Shown here in pieces: positions 52,223-61,416 of a stretch of DNA of 64,000 nucleotides. The translations under genes were made by a program, and so were the position numbers. The notes under the pieces were generated by a model that searched no databases, was not told the origin of the DNA, and saw only the letters and a program-made list of their open reading frames with translations. The stretch is from NCBI GenBank assembly GCA_030535455.1, contig JAUNJY010000017.1:1-64000 (forward strand), in the 5' to 3' direction. Each line of letters starts with the position of its first letter. Position 1 is the stretch's first letter. The stretch is from a bacterium (GTDB lineage Bacteria > Bacillota > Clostridia > Lachnospirales > Lachnospiraceae).

Positions 52223-53587
52223 TTACTTCTTCTTGCTAGCCGTCTTTTGATTACTGTCTACGCCCTCTGCAACTTCTTTTTGGAAGATGATCTTAAAGGT
52301 CATGATCAGTAGCTTAATGTCTAACCATAAGGAATAGTTCATAATATAAGTCATGTCTAATTTAAGCTTGTCATATGGTGTCGTACTATACTTGCCATAT
52401 ACTTGTGCATAGCCTGTTAAGCCTGCTTTTACTTTAAGACGATAATTGAACTCTGGAATTTCATTCAAATACTCTTTGGCAATCTCCGGACGTTCTGGTC
52501 TTGGACCAACAAAGGACATATCACCTTTTAGGATATTGAATAACTGTGGAATTTCATCAAAATGGATGTTTCTAAGGAAACGGCCAACTGGTGTGATACG
52601 GTCATCGTTTTTCTTCGCTAATCTTGCCCCATGCTTTTCAGAGTCCACACACATGCTTCGGAATTTAATAATTCTAAAAACCTGTCCATCAATTGTCAGA
52701 CGGTCTTGGTGATAGAATACCGGACCACCATCATAACATTTGATTAACAATGCACTTAATAGCATAAATGGTGAAAAGATCACTAATGCAATTAAGGAGA
52801 ACGTAATATCCATAATACGTTTTCCAAATTGATGTTCAATGGATAAACCATGATTACGGGATAATATTAACGGTGTATCGAACAGATGCATACTGTCCCC
52901 GCCTCGGATCATGATATCCGATATCTTAGGTGTAACGTACGTACGAATGGAATTATCAAAACAATATTTAAGGATGACGTTACGTACCTGAGAAGGCACA
53001 TCGCAGATAACCACTGCTTCATAGTGAGTTACTTCTTCCTTAATACGTTCAATTCCTGCTGAAATATTGATACTCGCACAAATGTTATATTTATCTTTTC
53101 GTGTATTAATCTTACTAATTAAATCTCTTGGTGAATATTTACCATATACAACGATCATTTGTCTTGGAGGATAGAGTTTCTGTATCATCTTCCTTACTGC
53201 AAATGTCCATGCGATAATTAATATAAAGTCTACAAATGTCAACTTAATAAGTGGCATCGCTGAGGCATAGTTATGAGTTACCAATACTACTAATAAATAC
53301 GCTACGATATTACTTATCAGAATAGATAATACATTTGACAATACGACATCCAGATTACGTAGATATCCAATCTTAAAACCGCCAAATGTCTGTGTTAACA
53401 ATAGTATAACCAATGCATAGATACCAATAACAGCCCAGTGTCCTCTGCGCCATAATGAGTATGCATTACCAATAGGAAGACTGTATTTTGTGTACCAAAT
53501 GTATGCAAATAACGCAACTTCTGTTGCAACGATTATAACGCTTGCAAAAAAATGTATTAATCTTTTAAATTTTTCTCTTTGATTCAT
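52223..53587 (-). CDS. Polyprenyl-phosphate sugar-1-phosphate transferase (WbaP/WcaJ-like)
   Basis: 454 aa. Four N-terminal helices (about 10 to 125) are followed by a Rossmann-like middle part. A membrane hairpin and the catalytic bac_transf domain follow (KRIMDITFSLIALVIFSPF ... GGPVFYHQDRL ... FRIIKFRSMCVDSE ... DEIPQLFNILKGDMSFVGPRPERPE ... KAGLTGYAQVYGKYS). It attaches the first sugar phosphate to undecaprenyl phosphate, the committed step of a surface polysaccharide. It has its own promoter and is transcribed away from the plus-strand GT2 gene. Confidence 0.9.
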   Translation of the reverse strand: MNQREKFKRLIHFFASVIIVATEVALFAYIWYTKYSLPIGNAYSLWRRGHWAVIGIYALVILLLTQTFGGFKIGYLRNLDVVLSNVLSILISNIVAYLLVVLVTHNYASAMPLIKLTFVDFILIIAWTFAVRKMIQKLYPPRQMIVVYGKYSPRDLISKINTRKDKYNICASINISAGIERIKEEVTHYEAVVICDVPSQVRNVILKYCFDNSIRTYVTPKISDIMIRGGDSMHLFDTPLILSRNHGLSIEHQFGKRIMDITFSLIALVIFSPFMLLSALLIKCYDGGPVFYHQDRLTIDGQVFRIIKFRSMCVDSEKHGARLAKKNDDRITPVGRFLRNIHFDEIPQLFNILKGDMSFVGPRPERPEIAKEYLNEIPEFNYRLKVKAGLTGYAQVYGKYSTTPYDKLKLDMTYIMNYSLWLDIKLLIMTFKIIFQKEVAEGVDSNQKTASKKK

Positions 53588-53911
53588 TTGACTCCCTACT
53601 TTACTTGTTCATTAATGTTTATTCTTGAAATAAATGCCATCTATGTAGGCCTTAGTTATTATAGCACTACCAACATAAAATGACAATTGTAATCTTTTTT
53701 TTAGTATATGCAACAACTCAAGTTCAATCCATTGTATACTTTTTACTTCTATTTTATCGCAAAACTATGACTTTTCTGTGTTCATCCATATTTTCAAACC
53801 ACTTACCATTTACATAAAAATTGATTTATGCTAAGATACAAATACAATTAAGACGCAAACATAATTACTATGAAATCAATTATATTTTGATATAAATGGG
53901 GGCAAATATAT
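53588..53911. other. Divergent intergenic region
   Basis: 324 bases between the sugar transferase (minus) and the GT2 gene (plus). It contains the promoter at 53658 to 53686 and AT-rich DNA upstream of the GT2 gene. A TATAAA lies just before GGGGGC and the GT2 start. No small gene is seen. Confidence 0.5.
53658..53686 (-). promoter_or_regulatory. Promoter of the sugar transferase gene
   Basis: Minus strand TTGTCA, 17-bp spacer, TATAAT. Confidence 0.8.
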
Positions 53912-54664
53912 ATGAATACACCGTTAGTATCCGTAATCATGCCAGCTTATAATGCCGAAAAGTATATTGAACGCGCAATTGAATCGGTTCTTTTACAAAC
54001 TGATATTACCTATGAGCTTATCATCATTATCGATGGTGCAAATGACAATACCATTGCTCTTCTTAACCAGTATAAAGACAATGATGCCATTACCATCATT
54101 CAAAATGAACGTAATATTGGTGTTGCCGCTTCCAGAAACAAAGGAATTGCCATGGCAAAAGGTACCTATATTGCATTTTTAGATACTGACGACTGGTGGA
54201 CTGCTGATAAATTAAAAAAACAAGTCGAACTTATCCAGGAAAAACATTGTGTATTAACCTATACGGCAAGAGAAATTTTTGATGACAGTGGTCGTCCAAC
54301 CGGGAATATCATTCCTGTCCGTGAGGAAATCAGCTATGAAGCATTGGTGAAGCACAATATCATCAACTGTAGTTCTGTACTTATGGAAACTGCTGTTGCC
54401 AGAGAGTTCTATATGGAACATGACGATAGCCATGAAGACTACCTGATGTGGTTAAAGGTCTTGAAGAAATATAAGATTGCATACGGCATCAACGAGCCGC
54501 TTTTAAAATATCGACTTAGTACCAATGGAAAAAGCCGTAATAAATTAAAATCGGCAAAGATGACTTATAAAGTACATCGTTACTTAGGGACAAACCCAGT
54601 GAAGTCATTTATGTATATGTCAAGCCAGCTTGCGCAAGCAGGTCTGAAATACCTTAAAATATAA
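53912..54664 (+). CDS. GT2-family glycosyltransferase
   Basis: 250 aa, GT-A fold. MNTPLVSVIMPAYNAEKYIERAIESVLLQT starts the nucleotide-sugar site. GVAASRNKGIAMAKGTYIAFLDTDDWW contains the metal-binding DxD. HEDYLMWLKVLK supplies the ED catalytic-type motif. It probably adds a sugar to the lipid-linked polymer. GGGGGC lies 9 bases from the ATG. It is the only plus-strand gene in the surface polymer locus and is followed by several hairpins. Confidence 0.9.
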   Translation: MNTPLVSVIMPAYNAEKYIERAIESVLLQTDITYELIIIIDGANDNTIALLNQYKDNDAITIIQNERNIGVAASRNKGIAMAKGTYIAFLDTDDWWTADKLKKQVELIQEKHCVLTYTAREIFDDSGRPTGNIIPVREEISYEALVKHNIINCSSVLMETAVAREFYMEHDDSHEDYLMWLKVLKKYKIAYGINEPLLKYRLSTNGKSRNKLKSAKMTYKVHRYLGTNPVKSFMYMSSQLAQAGLKYLKI

Positions 54665-54667
54665 AAA

Positions 54668-54687
54668 GTGTTTTGCTTGCAAAACAC
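54668..54687. terminator. Hairpin after the GT2 gene
   Basis: GTGTTTTGC, TT, GCAAAACAC: perfect 9-bp arms just after the GT2 stop, without a T-run. Confidence 0.55.
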
Positions 54688-54743
54688 GACTCACCGAACG
54701 CGATCACGAAGTGATAAACTCCTTTCGCGTAAGTGCGCATCTT

Positions 54744-54771
54744 GGCTTTCTGGTTTTTAGAAAGCCTTTTT
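54744..54771 (+). terminator. Rho-independent terminator of the GT2 gene
   Basis: GGCTTTCT / AGAAAGCC with a 7-base loop followed by five T. A further imperfect hairpin (about 54769 to 54814, arms TCATTGA / TCAATGA) follows. Confidence 0.75.
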
Positions 54772-54819
54772 CATTGATAGGAGGCTTCTTAAAGAGAAGT
54801 TTCCTCGTCAATGAAAAAA

Positions 54820-54851
54820 GAGGCTTTAGCTGTACGATCAGCTAAAGCCTC
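54820..54851. terminator. Bidirectional terminator between GT2 and beta-helix genes
   Basis: Perfect 13-bp arms GAGGCTTTAGCTG / CAGCTAAAGCCTC with A-run before and T-run after, so it works on both strands. It ends the minus-strand polymer operon. Confidence 0.85.
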
Positions 54852-54854
54852 TTT

Positions 54855-56441
54855 TTATGTTGTCTTATCTTTGATTTTCTGATTAATAGTTCCTTCAAAA
54901 CGGTTGCCTATCAGCTTCGTCTTTCTTGAATCTTTAATAAAGATGCCTATGTTGGCGCTCTTAATGGTATTATTCTTTAGCTGATTATTATCTGCCCGCT
55001 CTTCTATTGCAATTCCTGTTCCAGCCGTCTCAGCAATCAGATTACCTTCAATCCGGTTATCCCTGCTGCGATTTCCTACATAAATACCGTCATACAGACT
55101 ATCACTAATCTGATTTTCCATCACACTTCCCTGACTGGACATTACCATCTCAATAGCCCGCTCAGTAAAACGAATGTGGTTACTCTCTATCCTTGCTTCC
55201 TTTGATTTATTCAGATAAATGCCGCCTCTATAGGACTTCTGGTCGTTACCACTAATCTGGTTTCTAATCACCTGTACTTTTGGAGCATGGAGCAGATGAA
55301 TTGCATTTTTCTTTGCATTGATTATTATATTATCTGTGATTGCCAGATTAGCAATTGGTCGCTTTTCTGATCCTGTTACACAGATTGCATTTCCAAACTT
55401 TTTATCCTTTCCGGTATAAACCGTATGGATCTGATTATGGTCAATTACAATGGAATAATCTTGGTCCATCGGTGGTTTTTCCTGTTCGACTCCGCTGTTT
55501 GGAAAATGAAAAGACGTCTTATCGTCATCCATATTTTCAGAGTTTTCAGTACAAGTATAGACTTCCATACCTATACCTGCTCGCTCTATTACATTTCCGG
55601 TAATCGTCACATTTTTATAATTATAGCAGCGAATGGCTGCTGCCTCGATATTGGTAAACATATTGTCTTTGATTACGATATTTTCATTATACATGCCACG
55701 CACTGCAGAGTGGCTTCCTACTCCCGCCGGCACATTGTAAAACTTGCAGTTACTCACTATGATGTTTTTACATGGTGCATCATCATAACAAATCTGCTTC
55801 TTTGAACTTTCCACTACAGGAACCATATGTCTGCTATGCACCAAGTCCAGATGAAGGGCTTCTTTGGTAGTACCATATACACAGTAACTGGAAAAGGTAC
55901 AACGATCTACAATTGCATGGTCCACGCCTGCAAGAGTGAGAAGATGTCCTGCCATAATATTCTTTATGGTCAGGTCTCTGACTTCGACATTCTTTGCATG
56001 GATAAATCGAAATGTCTCATCACTCTTTTTTTCTGTAATTCCTGCACCGCCATCCCATAAACCGCCGATAATCTTTATATTTGCCGCATAGTTTTGCCCC
56101 TTTTCCCGATCATATAGGTAGTTTCTCACCATTGGACCTTTTTGATGTTTCTTTATTATTTTACAGTCCCTTGCAACCAATATGGTGTCTGAATATATGA
56201 CCAGATCATCGGTCAGCTCATAAGTTCCTTCCTTGAGCGTTACTTCAAGCTGTTTCTTTCCTGTTTCCTTTAATGTCTTTGCCTGGTCTAGTGCCTTTTG
56301 TATCTCATTGGCACGGCTTCCTGCAGGAAGTGAAACCTTTACCACTTCCTGCTCATTTGCTGCCTGTCCTTTTACAGGAAAAACTGCTAGTAACACAACA
56401 AAAACATTTAAGACCAGTCCTAGTATGCTTTTTCGTTTCAT
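54855..56441 (-). CDS. Secreted right-handed parallel beta-helix protein
   Basis: 528 aa from ATG 56441; an in-frame TTG at 56468 is possible. A signal peptide (MKRKSILGLVLNVFVVLLAVFPVKGQA) is followed by an N-terminal cap with KVSLPAGSRANEIQKALDQAK. Many beta-helix turns follow, seen as N-x-I/V patterns (NKSKEARIESNHIRF, NRSRDNRIEGNLIAETAGTG, NNTIKSANIGIF). Such folds are typical of carbohydrate-binding, lyase or epimerase proteins. It may act on the polymer at the cell surface. No catalytic residues are assigned. Confidence 0.8.
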   Translation of the reverse strand: MKRKSILGLVLNVFVVLLAVFPVKGQAANEQEVVKVSLPAGSRANEIQKALDQAKTLKETGKKQLEVTLKEGTYELTDDLVIYSDTILVARDCKIIKKHQKGPMVRNYLYDREKGQNYAANIKIIGGLWDGGAGITEKKSDETFRFIHAKNVEVRDLTIKNIMAGHLLTLAGVDHAIVDRCTFSSYCVYGTTKEALHLDLVHSRHMVPVVESSKKQICYDDAPCKNIIVSNCKFYNVPAGVGSHSAVRGMYNENIVIKDNMFTNIEAAAIRCYNYKNVTITGNVIERAGIGMEVYTCTENSENMDDDKTSFHFPNSGVEQEKPPMDQDYSIVIDHNQIHTVYTGKDKKFGNAICVTGSEKRPIANLAITDNIIINAKKNAIHLLHAPKVQVIRNQISGNDQKSYRGGIYLNKSKEARIESNHIRFTERAIEMVMSSQGSVMENQISDSLYDGIYVGNRSRDNRIEGNLIAETAGTGIAIEERADNNQLKNNTIKSANIGIFIKDSRKTKLIGNRFEGTINQKIKDKTT

Positions 56442-56476
56442 GTTCCGCCTTCGCCTCACGTAGTTCAAATAAATAG

Positions 56477-57607
56477 TCAGGTAATATGAAAGGCTGTCAG
56501 CACTTGCTTACAAAAGTCTCCATCCTTAAATTCATTTACCAAATCATTGATCTTATGTCTTTGGCTTCGATACAGATCCGGTCCTTGTGAAGCATTGCGT
56601 ATGAAGTTCTTAAGCTCAATCATATTATGGATCTGCTGCCCTGGCATATAAATCGATGGGTTCTCAAAAATATATCCTCTTATCTTTTCGTACATCTTCT
56701 GATCATCTACGGTAAATCCGATCGGACGGTCCACCAGCAGATAATCAAAATAGACAGAAGAATAGTCTGTAATCAATGCATCGGATACTGACAGTATCTC
56801 ATAAAGAGAGATGTCTTTTACCTCTTCTTCCCTTAGTATCACAATATTTGAATAGGTGTATTCATACGGTTTTGTTATTTTTTGAAGTGGATGAATTTTG
56901 ATCAGGATAAATGCATCCAAGGCCTTTACATAATCGTTTAACCGCTCCATTCCTCCATTTTCAAGCATTTCTAAAAACATTCCTTTCTGCTCATAATCAT
57001 CTCCCAGATCTCGAAAGGTAGGAAGCCATACAATCATCTTCTTGGCCCCATGACAGATCTTTCGTAAATTGCTTCCTTTCTTAAAAAGCCAGTCACACCT
57101 TGGCTGGCCAAGACACATTACCTGGTCTTCTGTACAGCCAAATACTTTTGGCATGATACCTGCAAACAGCTTGCTTGTTGCTAACACATAAGAAAAATAG
57201 TTATAGTTTACCTTCTCACAGCCTGCCTCCAGATTGCCAATCTTTTTTAAAGGCATGCCATGCCATAAGTTCACAACACACTGCCCTTTTCCAGGATAAA
57301 TCGGATACTTTCCAAAACTGTAAAATGCATACTTGGATCGTAAGAAATAAAGGATACCAAGCTTGTTTCCCACTACCTTTACTCCTTTTGGAGCATTGTC
57401 TTTATACTCATCGTACGTATTCAGGCTTAATACGATTCGATATCTTCTATGGTATCCCTGTTCCACCATATACTCATAGAGTGCTCTTGCATTATCTGAA
57501 AAACGTAGATTGGAATAGAAAAAGATCTGTTCTTTTCTCTTTGGAATGATGCGATTAAGCCAGCTAAGAGGCTGAAAGCATCTGACTAACAACTCCTTTT
57601 TATTCAT
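56477..57607 (-). CDS. CDP-glycerol glycerophosphotransferase family protein (TagB/TagF-like) 1
   Basis: 376 aa from ATG 57607 (GGAGGGCGACA upstream). Family motifs: VVNLWHGMPLKKIGN (catalytic histidine), LGQPRCDWLF, IVWLPTFRD, FILIKIHPLQK, and SDALITDYSSVYFDYLLVDRPI. These enzymes transfer glycerol phosphate, or a related polyol phosphate, from a CDP donor to a growing polymer on the inner membrane face. One of three in this locus. Confidence 0.85.
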   Translation of the reverse strand: MNKKELLVRCFQPLSWLNRIIPKRKEQIFFYSNLRFSDNARALYEYMVEQGYHRRYRIVLSLNTYDEYKDNAPKGVKVVGNKLGILYFLRSKYAFYSFGKYPIYPGKGQCVVNLWHGMPLKKIGNLEAGCEKVNYNYFSYVLATSKLFAGIMPKVFGCTEDQVMCLGQPRCDWLFKKGSNLRKICHGAKKMIVWLPTFRDLGDDYEQKGMFLEMLENGGMERLNDYVKALDAFILIKIHPLQKITKPYEYTYSNIVILREEEVKDISLYEILSVSDALITDYSSVYFDYLLVDRPIGFTVDDQKMYEKIRGYIFENPSIYMPGQQIHNMIELKNFIRNASQGPDLYRSQRHKINDLVNEFKDGDFCKQVLTAFHIT

Positions 57608-57631
57608 TGTCGCCCTCCAAAGATCAAGCAC

Positions 57632-58456
57632 TTATACCGAAACCATCTTCAAAATTTCATACATCTCTTTTACATTATTTAATGTAATCGTAGGTTTTAC
57701 TGAAGAATTCTCAATCTCTTCTATGGTAGCCTCTCCTGTCAATACACATACCGTAGTCACTCCTGCATTTTCACCGCAGGCAATATCCGTATATAGGCGA
57801 TCTCCAATTACCACTGTCTCTTCTTTACTGCATCCATGTAACTCCATAGACAGCTCTACCATGGTTGGTCTTGGTTTTCCAATGTAAATCGGTTCTTTCT
57901 TGGTCACATCCCGTAGCACATTGCAGATGGAACCACAATCCGGAATATATCCAAATGCGGTTGGACAGCAGAGATCCGGATTCGTCGCAATAAATGGGAT
58001 ATCCGTTGTATACAATAAACGGCAGGCATTGGTCCATTTTTCATAGGTCAGCTCTGTATCATAACCAACCAATAATACCTCTGCCTCATCCGGCCCTACC
58101 AATTCCACATGGCCATTTCTTAATTCTTCTTGAAATGATTTGGTTCCAATCACATATACCTTTTTATCCTCATACTCTTCCCTAAGGTATAATACTGTTG
58201 CCTGCGCTGATGTAAGGAAGCTGTTTACATCTGCCTCGATCCCCATTCCATGAACTTTCTTTATATAATCATCCACTGATTTTGAAGAATTGTTGGTGAT
58301 AAACATATACGTTCCGCCACGTTCCTCAATCTGCTGCAGTAGTTCAATTGCCCCATCAAATAGCTGGTTGTCATAATTGATTGTCCCATCCATATCGAAT
58401 AGAAACAGTTTCTTATTTTGTAGTTCATTGGTGCTTCTTCCAAATACATCGTTCAT
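57632..58456 (-). CDS. HAD-IIA family phosphatase (NagD-like)
   Basis: 274 aa. HAD motif I FLFDMDGTINYDN, motif II YMFITNNSSKS, motif III IGKPRPTMVE, and motif IV VIGDRLYTDIACG. The cap region includes EVLLVGYDTELTYEKW. NagD-like enzymes dephosphorylate small sugar or polyol phosphates. Between glycerophosphotransferases and near a glycerol-phosphate dehydrogenase and a nucleotidyltransferase, it probably acts on a triose or glycerol phosphate used for the CDP-polyol donor. Confidence 0.85.
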   Translation of the reverse strand: MNDVFGRSTNELQNKKLFLFDMDGTINYDNQLFDGAIELLQQIEERGGTYMFITNNSSKSVDDYIKKVHGMGIEADVNSFLTSAQATVLYLREEYEDKKVYVIGTKSFQEELRNGHVELVGPDEAEVLLVGYDTELTYEKWTNACRLLYTTDIPFIATNPDLCCPTAFGYIPDCGSICNVLRDVTKKEPIYIGKPRPTMVELSMELHGCSKEETVVIGDRLYTDIACGENAGVTTVCVLTGEATIEEIENSSVKPTITLNNVKEMYEILKMVSV

Positions 58457-58492
58457 ATCTTTTTTCCTTTCTCTTTCTGTTTATCCTTTGTC

Positions 58493-60694
58493 TCATTGAA
58501 ACAGTTCCCTAACCAGCCGTCTTGTGGACTGCCCATCCTCTAACGAACAGTATTTATCGTAAAACGCCTGATACTTCTGTTTATACTGCTGGCTTATTCT
58601 ATCTAGCTCTCTGACTGCCTGTATTACTTGATCCTCTGTCGTTACGATTGGCCCTGGCAGTTCTTTCTCAATATCAATATAAAACCCTCGTAACTGTTCT
58701 CGATATTGCTCTAAGTCATACATATAAAAGATCATCGGCCGTTTTAAGTTTGCAAAGTCAAAAGCTACAGAAGAATAATCTGAAATCATTACATCCGATA
58801 TCAGATATAACTCGCTAATATCCTCATACTTGCTGGCATCGATCACAAAATCCTCTACTCCCCTTAAGTCCATTGAATCTGCAATCAGATAATGGGTCCT
58901 TATAAGCAGAACAAAGTCATTTCCTAAAATGCCTTTTAGCTTCTTAAAATCAAATGGGTTCTTATACTTATATTCTCCCAGCTGATAATATGCGTTATCC
59001 CGAAATGTCGGCGCATATAAAATCACTTTCTTATTTTCCGGTATCCGTAGCAGTGCTTTTGTCTTCTTTACTTTTTCAACCTTATTTATATGCAGTATAT
59101 CATTTCTAGGATATCCCGTCTCCAATATTTTATTTTCGAATAAGAAACAACGTTTGAATATGGCGGTACAGTAGGCATTGGGAGATACAAGATAGTTCCA
59201 CTCCCTGGACTGCTTGTATGCCGTCTTCTTATAATTCTTATCGGGGCCTGTGACTTCTTCCTGATCAAACATAATCCGCTTCATGGGAATTCCATGCCAT
59301 GTCTGACAAAAGACTTGGTCCTCTTTCACATGCATAAACACAGGCTGACGCATATTGTATACAAAATACTTGGAAACTGCCAGATAGTATGCATAACGGA
59401 TGCTAAAACGTTTCACTTTGATAGCCTTAAATGGCAGCTTCTTTTTTGTGTCACGAAATACCCAGATGCATTTATACTTTTTAGGATACTCCTGTTCCAG
59501 ATACTCAAATACATATTTAGGACTGTCTGAATAGCTCCGCCCAAGAAAGCTTTCAAACACTACATAGCTTTCTCTCACCTTAAAACGGTAGAACAGATGC
59601 AGGTACAGCTCTTTGCACAATACGCTCCTTTTATGGACTGCCGCTATTATCTTATTACAGGCAATATGCCTGGTCATGATCCGAACTGCTTTGTTTGGCT
59701 TTCCATTTCTTATTGCTGCTAACACTTTTCTTTTATATCCATGCACTGTTTTCTCTACATTTTCACTTGCCTGAAGCAGCTGTTCCTGAACACAGAAAAA
59801 TCTATACTTCCATTGCTCACTTCCCTGATCTTTTCGTAAATGAGGCGCAAAGGTCGTCAGTACATATTCCACAAATAATTGCTCTAAATATTGTTGCTGC
59901 AGCTGTCCCTTGGCCAACCTGATGGCTGTCTTATAGGCCATAATATACTGATCAAACCTGTCTTTCGATTGAATCTGGCTTAAGGATGGATCCTGAATTG
60001 GATCATTATGTACACGCTTACAATATGTGCAGTTACAAATCTGGCGAAATGTAGACAGCTTTGCAATCACCTGCACTACAAATGTAAGATCACAATAGAA
60101 TGTACTATCTTCCTCAAATGCGATATAGTTTGCTTCTAGAAAGCTTCGCCTAAATAAAATATTTAATGCCGATACATTTTTTAACTGCTCTTTTTCCTTA
60201 ATCAGTACGTAGGCTGCATTCTCCTTTGAAGAGCACACTGTCACTTGCTCTGCTAAAGAGTTTACTTCTGCTTCCCTTAGTCCAAAATATGTATTCCTGC
60301 CGACCCTGACCTTCTTTGTCTGAAAAGAAATCACCTGCTGTTTTCCCTTGATAGCTGATAGATAAACAGAAACTGCGCCCCTTTCTAAATAATCATCGTC
60401 ATCTAGAAATAGCACATATTCTCCCTTTGCCTTTTTTAATCCACAATTTCTTGCTGCTGCCACACCTGTCTTATGAGACAGCCTTATTTCTTCAATAGGA
60501 AGCCTTGTCTTCATAGTTTGAATGACTTCTTTCAGGGGCTCCACTTCTTTTATAAATTGCTCAATATGATCCTCTACCAGAATAATCTGGATTTCCTTTT
60601 TCTCTTGGCCATTTATTTCTTCTGCAAGACTGCTTAAGCAATCCTTTAAAAAATGTCTGCTTTTTGAAACACAGACTATAATGCTGATTTTCAT
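58493..60694 (-). CDS. Fused GT2 glycosyltransferase and CDP-glycerol glycerophosphotransferase
   Basis: 733 aa in two domains. Residues about 1 to 230 form a GT2 domain (MKISIIVCVSKSRHFLKDCL ... GVAAARNCGLKKAKGEYVLFLDDDDYLERGA). Residues about 370 to 733 form a TagF-like domain (FCQTWHGIPMKRI, ETGYPRNDIL, LYAPTFRDNAY, LLIRTHYLIADS, SDVMISDYSSVAFDF). The fusion would add a sugar and a glycerol phosphate as one repeating step. GGAGGC precedes the ATG. Confidence 0.88.
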   Translation of the reverse strand: MKISIIVCVSKSRHFLKDCLSSLAEEINGQEKKEIQIILVEDHIEQFIKEVEPLKEVIQTMKTRLPIEEIRLSHKTGVAAARNCGLKKAKGEYVLFLDDDDYLERGAVSVYLSAIKGKQQVISFQTKKVRVGRNTYFGLREAEVNSLAEQVTVCSSKENAAYVLIKEKEQLKNVSALNILFRRSFLEANYIAFEEDSTFYCDLTFVVQVIAKLSTFRQICNCTYCKRVHNDPIQDPSLSQIQSKDRFDQYIMAYKTAIRLAKGQLQQQYLEQLFVEYVLTTFAPHLRKDQGSEQWKYRFFCVQEQLLQASENVEKTVHGYKRKVLAAIRNGKPNKAVRIMTRHIACNKIIAAVHKRSVLCKELYLHLFYRFKVRESYVVFESFLGRSYSDSPKYVFEYLEQEYPKKYKCIWVFRDTKKKLPFKAIKVKRFSIRYAYYLAVSKYFVYNMRQPVFMHVKEDQVFCQTWHGIPMKRIMFDQEEVTGPDKNYKKTAYKQSREWNYLVSPNAYCTAIFKRCFLFENKILETGYPRNDILHINKVEKVKKTKALLRIPENKKVILYAPTFRDNAYYQLGEYKYKNPFDFKKLKGILGNDFVLLIRTHYLIADSMDLRGVEDFVIDASKYEDISELYLISDVMISDYSSVAFDFANLKRPMIFYMYDLEQYREQLRGFYIDIEKELPGPIVTTEDQVIQAVRELDRISQQYKQKYQAFYDKYCSLEDGQSTRRLVRELFQ

Positions 60695-60711
60695 AAGGCA
60701 TGCCTCCGACT

Positions 60712-61416
60712 CTATACAAACAGCTTTTGTGCCGCCTTTAAATCTTCCATATTATCAATTTCAAGCCATCTTCCCTTAAGCGGGCAGGCATAAAACTCAG
60801 ATACCTTCAACGTATCATTTAATGCAATCTCACTCCACATGGAGTATTTTTTCTTCTTCTCAATATAGTCCCGGCAGGTGGAGAAGAATTGACGTCCTGC
60901 CTGTACGCCAAATTTATATACATCGATGGATGTGCCAAATGCCTTTTCCCTTGGAATTTCCTTGGAGATTTCCACAAGGCGCCCTTCAGCTTCTGCCACT
61001 TTCATGCTTTCCTCCATATAAGTACCAACATCTGTTACAATGGCATTCTCCTGCTTCTCATTTACCAATGCCTTTAACACGCTGGAATCAAAAAATACAT
61101 CTGCATTCATCATAAGGAAAGGATACCCTTCCATTTCTCCTCGGGCAATATATGCCGAATACATATTATTGGTGGTAGCATAGTTCTTGCTTTCTACCAC
61201 TTTTACCATTGGATACCTACGCTCTACCGCATGACGTAACAGGTCTCCTAGATAGCCACAGATCACAGTAATGTCCGTAATGTCATTTTCTAATAAATTA
61301 TCAATCTGTTTAAATAAGATTGGAGTGCCATTGACAGGCACCATGGATTTAGGGCATTTATTGGTGATTGGTGTAAGCCTGCTGCCAAACCCCGCTGCCA
61401 GAATTAATGCTTTCAT
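60712..61416 (-). CDS. Sugar/polyol-phosphate nucleotidyltransferase (LicC-like)
   Basis: 234 aa from ATG 61416 (GAGGAGG upstream). It opens with the nucleotidyltransferase signature MKALILAAGFGSRLTPITNKCPKSMVPVNGTPI. NADVFFDSSVLKAL gives the metal-binding aspartate and ends with GRWLEIDNMEDLKAAQKLF. LicC-type members activate phosphocholine or a polyol phosphate with CTP. In this locus the likely product is a CDP-activated glycerol. The start overlaps the end of the dehydrogenase gene by 59 bases. Confidence 0.85.
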   Translation of the reverse strand: MKALILAAGFGSRLTPITNKCPKSMVPVNGTPILFKQIDNLLENDITDITVICGYLGDLLRHAVERRYPMVKVVESKNYATTNNMYSAYIARGEMEGYPFLMMNADVFFDSSVLKALVNEKQENAIVTDVGTYMEESMKVAEAEGRLVEISKEIPREKAFGTSIDVYKFGVQAGRQFFSTCRDYIEKKKKYSMWSEIALNDTLKVSEFYACPLKGRWLEIDNMEDLKAAQKLFV

